64,000 nucleotides of DNA, taken from positions 8,939 through 72,938 of the forward strand of contig CALDLA010000009.1 in NCBI GenBank assembly GCA_937898415.1, given 5' to 3'. Of this stretch, positions 16,604-25,840 are shown in pieces. Numbering within the stretch: the first letter of the stretch is position 1; each line of letters opens with the position of its first letter. The stretch comes from an uncultured Prevotellaceae bacterium (GTDB lineage Bacteria > Bacteroidota > Bacteroidia > Bacteroidales > Bacteroidaceae). The notes beneath the pieces were generated by a model. That model saw only the letters and a list, made by a program, of their open reading frames with translations. It searched no databases and was not told the origin of the DNA. The position numbers and the translations under genes are program-made.

Positions 16604-19528
16604 CTAATTCTGCTGGTCATATCTCTTATATAAATAGGAGTCGTACTGTTTGCGGTAAGCCTTCAGCTTTGCCCTGGCGCTACTGCCTGACCACAGCCCG
16701 TCGTAGCGGTCGGTGTCGGTATGTATGTTCAACGGCGTGCTAATCTGGTGAAGGATGGCAAACGACGAGGTAGAGATGCTGCGCGTCCTGCTGTCAATGA
16801 CATAGTCGCGGGCCATCTCGTTGACCATCTTCGACGAGTTGGAGGCCTCGATGGTAATCGTCTGGCCGCGCTTGTCCTTGAGGGTGATATGGCCATTACC
16901 TCCTGACACAGTCAACTTCTCACGGATACCGAGCGTGTCGGAGCAGGCGGTAGGATAGACGCCAGCCTCCACCGTGTTGTCAGCATAGACGGAATTGTCC
17001 TGGAAGTGGTAGCGGATGAAGGTGTTGATTTCCTCCACCATAGCCAGTGCCTGGTCGCGGTCGGCCTGGAAGGCCTCCTTGTCGTTGTCGAAGGCACCGG
17101 CCTGTACGGCCTCCTTCCAGGTCATCTCGGCCTTGCCCGCACGCTCGGCAGCGGCGTTCTTGGCAGGTGTCCAGCGGTCCACGAGCACCTTGATGTCGCT
17201 CCACTTGGGCAATCCCTGTCCGTAAGCTTTCTGCATGGCGTCGTTATCGGGCGCGTATACCGTATAATTATATGAGTTGAAGTAGTTGACGTTATCCGTC
17301 AGACCGCCTTTGGCGGCAAAAGTGTGGTAGGCGTCCATACGTGGTTTCTTGGTCACCTCGTTCTTCTCCGTCATCCTGTCGCTGGCAAACTCCATGATGC
17401 TGTCCATGTCGAAGTCGGTGCAGAGGTTGATGAACTCTGAGAAGCGCGAGTCATTCTCCAACACGTCGAGCACCGAGCGGAGCGGGGGCTCAATGACGTG
17501 GTCGATGGCGTAGGCATCACCATTGGCCTGGTGGTAGACCTGCGTAATCTGCGACACGGGCGACTTGCCTTCCAACTGTCCGCCGCTCACCACGGTGTTA
17601 CCGTCAAAGCGGATGGTACCGCCGTGCTTGGTCTTGTAATACTTGTTGCCACCTAACTTCTCACCCTCCTGCAGCACGATGGTGTGGTAGTTCAGGATGT
17701 CGATGAACTGGCTGCGGAACTGGTCGGCCGAGACACGTCCGATGGAGTCTTCAGGCGCCGTACCGACGGTACCCGTAGCCAAGTCATACTTCCATGCCGA
17801 GCAATAGACGTACGGACTGCGGTCCTGATAGTAGAACTTCAGGGCGCGCGGCTGGGTGCTGTTCAGCGATGCCGGGTCCACATAGAAGCGGCCGAAGGCA
17901 TCATCCGTCGGGATGAAGAAAGCGTAGTTGGCACTCATGGCCAGCAGGTAGGCGTAGTAGTTCTGGTTCAGGGCCAGCGTCGTACGGCTCTTACCGTCGT
18001 TCACGGCCTCGTTCATAATGCGCATGTTGCTGCTCAGCGTCACCGGAGCCGAGACGGCAATCAGCGAGGGCGGTGCAAACACGGTGTTCAGCATGTAAGC
18101 TACACCGTTGTTGGCAATCTTCACGTCATACGAGCCATCTGCGTTCTTGTTCAGCACGTCAAGCGACAAGCCCATCGGGTCGTTGGCCTCATCCATCACG
18201 CGGTTGAACTTGCTGGGGACGGTACCCACGAACGAACTCTTCATCAGGTTACCGATGAGTTGTTGCACGTTCTGCAAAGGGATGGAGTCGATGTTTTCAG
18301 CCAGGTTCTCCTCCGTGTTGGGTTTCTTGCCGAAGGCGTTAATGAGGAACTCGCCGCCGCCACCCGGCAGGAAGTACTCCTTCATAGCCTGGTCCGTAGG
18401 TACGAACATAGCGGCAATGTCCTTGATGGAGTTCTCGTTCGTACCATTATTATAGTTGTTCCATCCCGGGTCGAAGGGCAGCACATACTGTGACACCATT
18501 TTATTGGGGTCTGTCGTCAGCTCACCGCCCTGCGAGCGCTGGCTCATGTAGCGCTTCTGGTAGATAGAGTCTATCAGCGGCAAGTTGTTAACCTGCGCAT
18601 AGTCATTGTAGTTCTTGGTGGTGGTGGCGTCAAAGTAGGGTGCCGAGAAACGGTCGAGCATACGGCTGAACAGATTGCTCTCGCCGTTGGTCCTAATCAG
18701 CTCGGCCAGGTTGCCCGGGGGCACCAGCACGTCCTGCATCTGGTGGATGTAACCGTTCTTGCAGGTGACGTCAGAGTTGATAATCTTGTTGCGGTAAATG
18801 TAGGCCGACTTCTCCTCCATGTTATACGGAGTACCAGTGACCACCTCAAAGTCGCTCTTCTCGCCACGGGTCGTGATGTTGTTGCCGGTCATCTGCTCCT
18901 CGGTGAAGTGTACCATCATCGGGCGCGTGGCATCCATCACGATGTGGACGCCCTTGTCGTAATACTTCTCCCAGTAGGGGTTGTTCACAGGCATGCTCTC
19001 GCGGTTCCTCAGCCAGGTGATGGTGTCAATCACGTTGGCACCCGTCGTGTGCTTCAAGGCCTGGCCCTGAATCACGGCGGTAGATCCGTCCGAGATGTTC
19101 GACAGCATTTCTACCAGTAGCGCATTATCGAGCATCGACGAATAGAGTAGCTGTTTCTTCATGGCGACTGTCAGGTCCTCATACTTCCTGACGCCCCACG
19201 GGTTCTCAGCATAGAATCGGCTGAAGGCTTCGTCGTTGGCTGGGAACACCGTCTTCGAACCCGTCTTCGACAGCGTCTCAGCGTAACCCAAGTCGTCAAT
19301 CAGCCTCAGGTAGTTGTTGAAAGTACCCGTCAGCACGTTGCCATTGGTGCTTCTTAAGTTCTCCGGGTTCTTCATGGCATCATAGATACTGCCACCTAAC
19401 CACGACGGATAGTTATCCGGGTCGTCCAGGTCGTAGTCGTCAGTACATGCCGTGAAGCACCCACAGGCCATGGCCACGCCGAGACACAGACATGCTCTTC
19501 GGGCCAGCTCAATCAAGTGGTTGTTCAT
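16604..19528 (-). CDS. Large FAS1 (fasciclin)-domain lipoprotein with four FAS1 motifs, first gene of the operon
   Basis: This 974-residue lipoprotein (lipobox FTACTD, cysteine about residue 28) shows four repeats of the FAS1 core motif: TVFPANDEAF (about 93), AMFVPTDQAM (about 374), YAFFIPTDDAF (about 541) and YTVYAPDNDAM (about 759). Matching H-type closing motifs occur, such as YAIDHVIEPP. Four tandem FAS1 domains are the arrangement of eukaryotic fasciclin/periostin-type adhesion proteins, which makes this a plausible adhesin or matrix-binding subunit. The closing 100 residues include a second HVI-like ending and a basic tail. As first gene it probably lies right after the operon promoter near 19.58-19.62 kb. 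Confidence 0.9.
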   Translation of the reverse strand: MNNHLIELARRACLCLGVAMACGCFTACTDDYDLDDPDNYPSWLGGSIYDAMKNPENLRSTNGNVLTGTFNNYLRLIDDLGYAETLSKTGSKTVFPANDEAFSRFYAENPWGVRKYEDLTVAMKKQLLYSSMLDNALLVEMLSNISDGSTAVIQGQALKHTTGANVIDTITWLRNRESMPVNNPYWEKYYDKGVHIVMDATRPMMVHFTEEQMTGNNITTRGEKSDFEVVTGTPYNMEEKSAYIYRNKIINSDVTCKNGYIHQMQDVLVPPGNLAELIRTNGESNLFSRMLDRFSAPYFDATTTKNYNDYAQVNNLPLIDSIYQKRYMSQRSQGGELTTDPNKMVSQYVLPFDPGWNNYNNGTNENSIKDIAAMFVPTDQAMKEYFLPGGGGEFLINAFGKKPNTEENLAENIDSIPLQNVQQLIGNLMKSSFVGTVPSKFNRVMDEANDPMGLSLDVLNKNADGSYDVKIANNGVAYMLNTVFAPPSLIAVSAPVTLSSNMRIMNEAVNDGKSRTTLALNQNYYAYLLAMSANYAFFIPTDDAFGRFYVDPASLNSTQPRALKFYYQDRSPYVYCSAWKYDLATGTVGTAPEDSIGRVSADQFRSQFIDILNYHTIVLQEGEKLGGNKYYKTKHGGTIRFDGNTVVSGGQLEGKSPVSQITQVYHQANGDAYAIDHVIEPPLRSVLDVLENDSRFSEFINLCTDFDMDSIMEFASDRMTEKNEVTKKPRMDAYHTFAAKGGLTDNVNYFNSYNYTVYAPDNDAMQKAYGQGLPKWSDIKVLVDRWTPAKNAAAERAGKAEMTWKEAVQAGAFDNDKEAFQADRDQALAMVEEINTFIRYHFQDNSVYADNTVEAGVYPTACSDTLGIREKLTVSGGNGHITLKDKRGQTITIEASNSSKMVNEMARDYVIDSRTRSISTSSFAILHQISTPLNIHTDTDRYDGLWSGSSARAKLKAYRKQYDSYLYKRYDQQN

Positions 19529-19583
19529 ACTTTTTAGGTTTTTATTTTTTTGATAATATTTATGTAGCTATAATAAAACGCTG

Positions 19584-19622
19584 CAAAATTAATAAAAAAA
19601 ATCTGAAACGATAGCAAATTTA
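19584..19622 (-). promoter_or_regulatory. Candidate promoters of the FAS1-SusCD operon
   Basis: Two minus-strand matches to TAnnTTTG occur: TAATTTTG at 19584-19591 and TAAATTTG at 19615-19622. The first would give a leader of about 50 nt. The whole 272-nt gap between this operon and the divergent fimbrillin gene is very AT-rich and holds nothing else I can identify apart from the plus-strand promoter. Confidence 0.4.
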
Positions 19623-19727
19623 CCCCAAAAAAATATCATTAGAATAAATATGTAATCAGAATAACTAAAAAATGTTATAAAGGCTTAAATTATCAGTATA
19701 AATGAAACGGGGAAAGCAGGAAAATAC

Positions 19728-19735
19728 TATCTTTG
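19728..19735 (+). promoter_or_regulatory. Fimbrillin-gene promoter -7 box
   Basis: TATCTTTG matches TAnnTTTG and would give a leader of about 60 nt before the start at 19801. The leader is A-rich, as is common for well-translated genes of this phylum. Confidence 0.45.
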
Positions 19736-19800
19736 TACACTAAAACGTGTAAAGCGACAGAACGAATCTAAAAAAATAATGAAATAAAAAACAAAAGAAC

Positions 19801-21234
19801 ATGAAAAAACTATTTCTTTTTGCAGCCGTTGCTGCCATGTTAGCTGGCTGCTCAGAGACCGACGAGCTGGCACAGCGCCAGGTCCAACAGCAGGCAGAAA
19901 ACGGTGCTGTCTCGTTCAACGTCTACACCAACCGCGCCGTCACCCGTGCCGGTAAGGCGGGTATGCTGAGCACTGAAAGCCTACAGGAGGCCGACGGAGG
20001 CTTCGGCGTCTTCGCCTACCACACCAACAACTCGTTCTACGACAGTCAGAACTCCGAAATCAACTTCATGTACAACCAGAAGGTGACGTGGAGCGGCCAG
20101 AAGTGGGAATACGACCCCGTGAAGTACTGGCCTAACGAGTTCGGCACCAATGCCAAGAGCAACGACATCGACTATGTGACGTTCTTTGCCTATGCCCCGT
20201 ATGTCGATCTCAACTCCATGACGGGCGTAGTCCTTGCTGGCGACGATGCTGCCCAGCAGCAGTGGAAGAACATCACGTCGGCATCGCGTAACGGCGACAA
20301 GGGTGACCCTGTCATCCGCTACATGGTGGATACCAACCCGCAGACGTCGGTAGACCTGCTCTGGGGCGTTGCCGCCAATGCAAACTTCCAGGGATTGGCT
20401 CCTGCGGCCACCGCTACGCCGCTCAAGGAGGGCGGCTGCTACCTGAACCTGTCGAAGCAGAAGGGTGTGGACGACAAGATTGAGTGGCGGTTCCACCACG
20501 CTCTCTCCAAACTGAAGGTCGAGATTATCGCCGCCTCCGACATTGCCACCGAGGGCACGACCGAATACGTGGCTGCTGGCGACGCTACTCCTATTGACGC
20601 TCCCACGCGCGTCTATCTGCGTTGGATTGAGTTCCAGGGCTTTGCCATGAGCGGTGCACTGAACCTCAACAGCGCCACTCCCCTCAACGGCACCGTTCCC
20701 ACGGCCAGGTGGATGAGCTATGACGGCGCTACCGACCTGAAGATTACGGCTGTCCGCTTCAATGACGGTCTGTTCGACGACAAGGAGGGTATCGCCAACA
20801 ACGTGAACCCCAATGAGCGGGTGCTGGGCAAGCTGAACGAAACAATCATTGAGGAGTCGACTCCCGCTGGAGGTTGGCTGGATAAGAACGCGGGCATCCC
20901 CACCGCTAACTATACCAACATCTTTGCCAATGCCACTGAAGACAAGGACTGCATCTACGTCATCCCGACAGGCTTACCCGTCAAGATCAGCATGCTCTAC
21001 GACATTGAGACGGCCGACAAGCGCGTGGGCAAGTACCTCTCTGACGGCAAGACCACGGGCGTCCACATTGCCAACGAGATTTCCAAAAGCCTCGACAACC
21101 TGAAGTTCGAGGCTGGCAAGGCCTACATCATCAAGATTGTGGTGGGTCTGGAGAGCGTGAAGGTGACGGCCGAGGTGCAGCCTTGGGGCGACACGGCTCA
21201 GGCTGTCGATGTTGACATGCCCGACAACCCCTAG
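19801..21234 (+). CDS. Fimbrillin-family lipoprotein, N-terminal part (frameshifted)
   Basis: This 477-residue product has a lipoprotein signal (AAMLAGCSETDE, cysteine about residue 17) and the fimbrillin-like layout of Prevotella surface proteins. A short linker NRAVTRAG leads into beta-rich domains with the recurring VKYWPN and FAYAPYVDLN elements (about 100-145) and a second domain with FHHALSKLKVEI (about 230). Such proteins are shaft or tip subunits of short fimbriae, or free surface lipoproteins. The reading frame stops at TAG 21232 just after VDMPDNP in a CCCC run. The next frame continues without a break into a typical C-terminal domain (21231-21815), so the gene probably once encoded about 670 residues. 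Confidence 0.85.
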   Translation: MKKLFLFAAVAAMLAGCSETDELAQRQVQQQAENGAVSFNVYTNRAVTRAGKAGMLSTESLQEADGGFGVFAYHTNNSFYDSQNSEINFMYNQKVTWSGQKWEYDPVKYWPNEFGTNAKSNDIDYVTFFAYAPYVDLNSMTGVVLAGDDAAQQQWKNITSASRNGDKGDPVIRYMVDTNPQTSVDLLWGVAANANFQGLAPAATATPLKEGGCYLNLSKQKGVDDKIEWRFHHALSKLKVEIIAASDIATEGTTEYVAAGDATPIDAPTRVYLRWIEFQGFAMSGALNLNSATPLNGTVPTARWMSYDGATDLKITAVRFNDGLFDDKEGIANNVNPNERVLGKLNETIIEESTPAGGWLDKNAGIPTANYTNIFANATEDKDCIYVIPTGLPVKISMLYDIETADKRVGKYLSDGKTTGVHIANEISKSLDNLKFEAGKAYIIKIVVGLESVKVTAEVQPWGDTAQAVDVDMPDNP

Positions 21235-21815
21235 GGACCCCCGAGGGCAGTACTGACGTTGTAGCAGAGGGACATGCCCTTGCAGATGCTGTATTAGGTG
21301 AAATTGTTGGTAGCGACGGTTTGGCATACGCTGTGGCCAACAAAGACAACCTACCTTCGGAAGTAACTGTTGCAGGTGTGGTGGCTTATAAAAATGGTTC
21401 TAATGGTTTAGTCATTGCTCTTTCTAACGAAGGCGACAATAAGAATTGGACTTGGGCTGACGCCACAGGTGAGGGCGGAGCTGCAGCCCACGCACCAACC
21501 ATTATTGGCCAGACATGGAAACTGCCAAGTCAGGAAGATTGGGAGAATATGTTCACAGCCAACGGCGGCAACGCAACAAACTGTAGCGGACTGAATACGG
21601 TTATCAACGCCGCCGGGGGCACACCCTTGGAGAAGACCCGCAACTATTGGTCGTCTACGGAAGGAGCTTCGGCGCTTACGCCAGAGGAGAACAATGGTGA
21701 CGGCGCTATTCGCATTTACATCAATAAAGAAGGCGTAGGTAATGATGGCGATCTCAACTTCTATCCCCGTGGTAAGAACCGTAGTTATCTTGTCCGTGCC
21801 TGCTTCGCTTTTTAA
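21231..21815 (+). pseudogene. C-terminal domain of the fimbrillin-family protein, out of frame
   Basis: Reading from 21231 gives LGTPEGSTDVVAEGHALADA and then about 170 more residues with no stop until 21815. They include WKLPSQEDWENMF and YWSSTEGAS, hallmarks of the FISUMP/DUF1566-like C-terminal module found at the end of many Prevotella fimbrillins, and a closing LVRACFAF. No ATG or ribosome-binding site begins it; only a TTG at 21321 is available. The simplest reading is loss of one C in the CCCC before the TAG of the upstream gene. Programmed frameshifting is possible but there is no classic slippery heptamer. Confidence 0.75.
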
Positions 21816-21862
21816 CAACACTGGGACTGACACCCTGAAAGAATTATCAAAAAGCTGAAAAT

Positions 21863-21898
21863 ATGGCGGATGGCTCTTCAAAGGCCAGCCGCCATTAT
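21863..21898 (+). terminator. Hairpin terminator after the fimbrillin gene
   Basis: ATGGCGG (21863-21869) pairs with CCGCCAT (21889-21895), with further pairing inside (TGGC with GCCA), followed by TATATTTC. Confidence 0.55.
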
Positions 21899-22006
21899 AT
21901 TTCTCCACTCTATGATACACATAAAAGATCGGTTAGAGCCAATTTCTTGGGGGCACTTTTTACGTAACTTTTTTTAAAAAAACGCGTTATTATCAGAAAA
22001 CTTTCG

Positions 22007-22014
22007 TACCTTTG
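22007..22014 (+). promoter_or_regulatory. Promoter -7 box of the GH5-GH43 gene
   Basis: TACCTTTG matches TAnnTTTG and lies 15 nt before the ATG at 22029, so the leader would be very short. Confidence 0.45.
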
Positions 22015-22028
22015 CAGCAGAAAAAGCT

Positions 22029-25000
22029 ATGAATATGAAGAGATCTTTACAAACAATCGTTTTCGCCGTCTGTGCCACATTGGGAATGTGGGCACAGGGC
22101 ACGAAGCCGCTGCCCTCGCTCCACGTGGAAGGCAAGTGGCTGGTTGACACGCACGGCAACCACGTCGTGCTGCATGGTGTGATGGACACACCGAGTATGT
22201 GGTTCAACAACAACCGCTGGACAGGCGGGTACAACGAGACGGGAGCCACCAACTGTAAGAAATACTTCACGAAGCTGTTCACGGGACTGGAGCAGGCCAA
22301 GTGCAACGTGTTTCGCCTACACCTGGACCCGGCCTGGACGAGTGGCGACAACAGCTATACCTATCAGACGGCTGTAGTCCAGTCGGACGAGTGGACGAAT
22401 GAGGCCAACATCAAGCACTTCAACCCGTCGAAACTCACGAATTTCCTTTCTACACTCTACGTTCCCCTGATGCTCGACGCCCTGAAGCACGGCATGTACG
22501 TGGTGGTGCGCCCTCCCGGCGTATGCCCTGGCCGTCTGCAGGTGGGCGACTACTATCAGAAGTACCTGATTCAGGTGTGGGACATCGTCAGTAAGAACGA
22601 CTCGGTGCGCAAGTATGCCGGACAGATCAGTCTTGAGCTGGCCAACGAGCCCGTGAGCATCAAGAACTCGCAGAACGCTGACGACGCGAAGGCCATGCAC
22701 GACTACTTCCAGCCCGTCTACGACAAGATTCGCAGCAACGGCTTCACGGGCATCATCTGGATTCCCGGCACGGGCTGGCAGTCGAGCTATGCCGACTACA
22801 AGACCTACCCCATCACGGGCTACAACATCGGCTATGCCGTTCACGACTATGACGGCTGGTACGGCTGTGAGGACAAGAAGTGGGAAGCCAAGGACGTGGC
22901 TGCAAGGACGAAGGCGAAGATTACCCAGTTCCATAATCAGGTGCCCGTGGTGGATACCAATCCTATCATCATCACCGAGATTGACTGGAGCCCGAAGAAG
23001 CCCGGCTCGGGCCACTACAACGAGCACAACGAGTGGGTGGAGTCGAACTACGGCACATGGGCCACGGGCCGCACGTCGGTCTGGGGACAGATAACGAAGA
23101 ACGTACACGACTACTACGGCAACATCTCGATGACGCTGTCGGGCACGCACTGCCTGCTCGACGTGGACACGCTGGTCAAGAAGAACAAGGTGGTGCCGTC
23201 GTTCGGCGGACTGGAGGAGGCCTGCGGCAAGGCCTGCATGGACTGGTATGCCGAATACTACAACCAGAACTACCCGAAGGCCGACTTCCAGAGCGTGCCC
23301 GTCAGCGACTTCGGCAAGACGTACCAGAACCCCATCGTGCGCGCCGACTTCCCCGACCCCGACGTCATCCGCGTGGGTAATACCTATTATATGGTTTCGA
23401 CGACGATGCACCACTTCCCCGGCGCCACCATCCTGAAGTCGCAGGACCTGGTGAACTGGGAATACTGTGCCCACCCACTGCAGCAGTTAGGCAGCGACGC
23501 GGGCTACACCCTGCTGAACAACAAGAACGCCTACGCATCGGGCATGTGGGCCTGCTCCATGAAATACCACAACGGCAAGTTCCACATCCTGATCAACGAG
23601 AAACGCCCCATCGACGGCTGGAGCCTGAACGGATACCTGCTGACGGCCACCGACCCCGAGGGCGTGTGGACGATGAAGAAGCTGTCGCGCAGCTACTACG
23701 ACCCGGGAATGCTCTTCGACAACGGCAAGGTATATGTGGCTCAGGGCATCGGCACCATCTCCGTCTGCGAGCTCGACGAGAACTTCAACTTCAAGAAAGA
23801 GGTGGCAGTCATCAAGGATAAGGACGGACTCGAAGGCAGCCACTTCTACAAGGTGGGCGACTACTACTACATCTACGCCACCTACGGCGGTTGGCCCTCG
23901 GGGCAGGCCGTGTTCCGCTCGAAGGACCCCTTCGGCCCCTACGAGGAGAAGATGGTGGTGGAGAAGTCCTACGACAACGTGCCCAACACCATTCACCAGG
24001 GTGCCCTGGTCGAGGACGTGAACGGCAAGTGGTGGACCGTCATGCAGGAGGACCTCGGCGCCATGGGCCGTATGCCCAACCTGCAGCCCGTGAAGTGGAC
24101 CACCGACGGATGGCTCACCGTGGGTCTGAACGGCAAGCCCTACAAGAGCTTCGACAGCAAGGTGACCAAGCCTGCTGCCACGGGCGACGTCAGGGTGAAG
24201 CGGCTGCCGACGACCGACATCTTCCGCACCTACCCCATCGGTATGCAGTGGGAGTGGAACCACAAGCCCGACAACACGGCGTGGAGCCTCTTCGAGCGTC
24301 CGGGCTGGCTGCGGCTGAAGACGGCCAACGTCACCACGAAGCTGCCGCAGGCCCGCAACATGCTGACACAGCGCATCTTTGCCATCAAAGGCAAGGAGAC
24401 CACCGGCACCGTCCGCATCGACACCCGTGGACTGACCGAGGGCGACCGCGCCGGCATCTGCATCCTGCAGGACCCCTACGCCATGATCTGTGTCGAAATG
24501 GTCGACGGCAAGCTGCAGCTGCGCTGGGAGCAGGACAAGGTACGCGACGACAATTCCAAGTCAGCCGAGAAGACGCTGGCCATTGAGCTGCCCGACAGCA
24601 TCATCTACTTGCGCGGCGGCATCAAGTACGAGGAGAACAAGGCGAAGTTCTACTATTCAACCGACAATAAGACCTGGAAGCGACTGGGCAGCGAGACCTC
24701 GCAGAGCTTCAACCTCAGCGTCTTCGTCGGTTCACGCTTTGGCCTGTTCTGCTACGCCACGAAGGCCAAGGGCGGCTATGCCGACTTCGACTGGTTCAGC
24801 ACCGAGGCCAACTTCAACGAGGAAGACATCTATCCCGCTGAGTTCCAGGCTCCTGTAGAGGACATGTACAAGGCCGAGGCCCTGAACGTAGCCGCCACGC
24901 TGACCCTGTCCTCGAGTGCTATTGCCGAGGTGATGATTGGCGAGAAGTACATACCCGTCGTTACCGCCACCTATGCCGACAAGCACACGGCATTCGTCAA

Positions 25001-25745
25001 CAACAATACGGAGTTCGCTGTTACTGACAAGGACATCGTAGAGTTCTACAACGGCGAGATGTTAGGTGTGGGCCAGGGAAGCACGGAGGTTGTCGCTACC
25101 CATCACGACGTGTTGGGCAACGCGGTCGAGAAGAAGTTCACGGCTAAGTCGGGCTACTTCCCCTTCAGCAACCAGTACGTTCGTGGCGACATTGCCGGAA
25201 CGGGCACCTACAGGCTGAACCAGACGAACATCAACTTCAAGTTCACCTCTGCCGACAGCCAGATGGGCTGGGTCTATGAAGCCGCCAAGGACTTGTCAGA
25301 ATATAAGTACCTGGTCATCAGGACATCATCCAAGCAGGCTGCCAATGCCAAGGTCAACTTCTACACAACCGAAAGGACGGCAGGCGTTTGCTGTTCGCTG
25401 CCCCTGAGCACGACCGAAATGGAGACCGTCTTCGACCTGACACAGGCTGTCTATACGTCGAAGACCAGCAACGGCAAGCCGCTCAACCTGAAGAGTATCC
25501 GTATGGTGACCTTCTCTGGCGACCTCAACAAGACGCTCAACGTCAAGGAGATGTTCCTGAGCAGCGACCCGCAGTACGACCCGACGGGCATCGCCGAAGC
25601 CAAGGTACGCCCGGCTGAAGGCACGGTCAACGTATACACCGTCTCGGGTCAGCTTGTCCGCAGCAATGTCAACCGCGGTCAGGCCACCCAGGGACTTACC
25701 CCCGGCCTCTACATCGTCAACGGTGCCAAAGTCATCGTCCGCTAA
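22029..25745 (+). CDS. Secreted bifunctional glycoside hydrolase GH5-GH43 with type IX-like tail
   Basis: This 1238-residue secreted enzyme joins two catalytic domains. After a signal peptide (cut near MWAQG) a GH5 domain spans about 25-425, with acid/base E207 in ELANEP and nucleophile E317 in IIITEIDW. A GH43 domain follows (about 430-730), with general base D443 in ADFPDPDVI, D558 in YYDPGM and acid E602 in GLEGSHF. Next comes a beta-sandwich of the GH43 C2 type (about 740-940), an Ig-like segment, a further beta-rich module, and a short C-terminal tail VYTVSGQLVRS...GLYIVNG that looks like a type IX sorting signal. GH5 plus GH43 suggests attack on a branched hemicellulose such as arabinoxylan or xyloglucan, with GH43 removing side groups; this is inferred. 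It has its own promoter and a strong terminator. Confidence 0.92.
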   Translation: MNMKRSLQTIVFAVCATLGMWAQGTKPLPSLHVEGKWLVDTHGNHVVLHGVMDTPSMWFNNNRWTGGYNETGATNCKKYFTKLFTGLEQAKCNVFRLHLDPAWTSGDNSYTYQTAVVQSDEWTNEANIKHFNPSKLTNFLSTLYVPLMLDALKHGMYVVVRPPGVCPGRLQVGDYYQKYLIQVWDIVSKNDSVRKYAGQISLELANEPVSIKNSQNADDAKAMHDYFQPVYDKIRSNGFTGIIWIPGTGWQSSYADYKTYPITGYNIGYAVHDYDGWYGCEDKKWEAKDVAARTKAKITQFHNQVPVVDTNPIIITEIDWSPKKPGSGHYNEHNEWVESNYGTWATGRTSVWGQITKNVHDYYGNISMTLSGTHCLLDVDTLVKKNKVVPSFGGLEEACGKACMDWYAEYYNQNYPKADFQSVPVSDFGKTYQNPIVRADFPDPDVIRVGNTYYMVSTTMHHFPGATILKSQDLVNWEYCAHPLQQLGSDAGYTLLNNKNAYASGMWACSMKYHNGKFHILINEKRPIDGWSLNGYLLTATDPEGVWTMKKLSRSYYDPGMLFDNGKVYVAQGIGTISVCELDENFNFKKEVAVIKDKDGLEGSHFYKVGDYYYIYATYGGWPSGQAVFRSKDPFGPYEEKMVVEKSYDNVPNTIHQGALVEDVNGKWWTVMQEDLGAMGRMPNLQPVKWTTDGWLTVGLNGKPYKSFDSKVTKPAATGDVRVKRLPTTDIFRTYPIGMQWEWNHKPDNTAWSLFERPGWLRLKTANVTTKLPQARNMLTQRIFAIKGKETTGTVRIDTRGLTEGDRAGICILQDPYAMICVEMVDGKLQLRWEQDKVRDDNSKSAEKTLAIELPDSIIYLRGGIKYEENKAKFYYSTDNKTWKRLGSETSQSFNLSVFVGSRFGLFCYATKAKGGYADFDWFSTEANFNEEDIYPAEFQAPVEDMYKAEALNVAATLTLSSSAIAEVMIGEKYIPVVTATYADKHTAFVNNNTEFAVTDKDIVEFYNGEMLGVGQGSTEVVATHHDVLGNAVEKKFTAKSGYFPFSNQYVRGDIAGTGTYRLNQTNINFKFTSADSQMGWVYEAAKDLSEYKYLVIRTSSKQAANAKVNFYTTERTAGVCCSLPLSTTEMETVFDLTQAVYTSKTSNGKPLNLKSIRMVTFSGDLNKTLNVKEMFLSSDPQYDPTGIAEAKVRPAEGTVNVYTVSGQLVRSNVNRGQATQGLTPGLYIVNGAKVIVR

Positions 25746-25757
25746 AGATTCCGTCAC

Positions 25758-25792
25758 AAGGGGGTGTGCCAGCAAGGACACACCCCTTTTTT
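25758..25792 (+). terminator. Strong intrinsic terminator
   Basis: AAGGGGGTGTG pairs with CACACCCCTT, followed by six T residues. It separates the glycosidase from the type IX cluster. Confidence 0.85.
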
Positions 25793-25840
25793 ATTTACAT
25801 ACGATAGCAATAAAAAACGTTTTCCGGCGTTATATAGGAT

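Noticed and set aside
22317..23474. A 385-codon minus-strand open frame inside the GH5-GH43 gene
   Set aside because: It is His/Val/Arg-rich shadow sequence opposite a domain with intact catalytic motifs.
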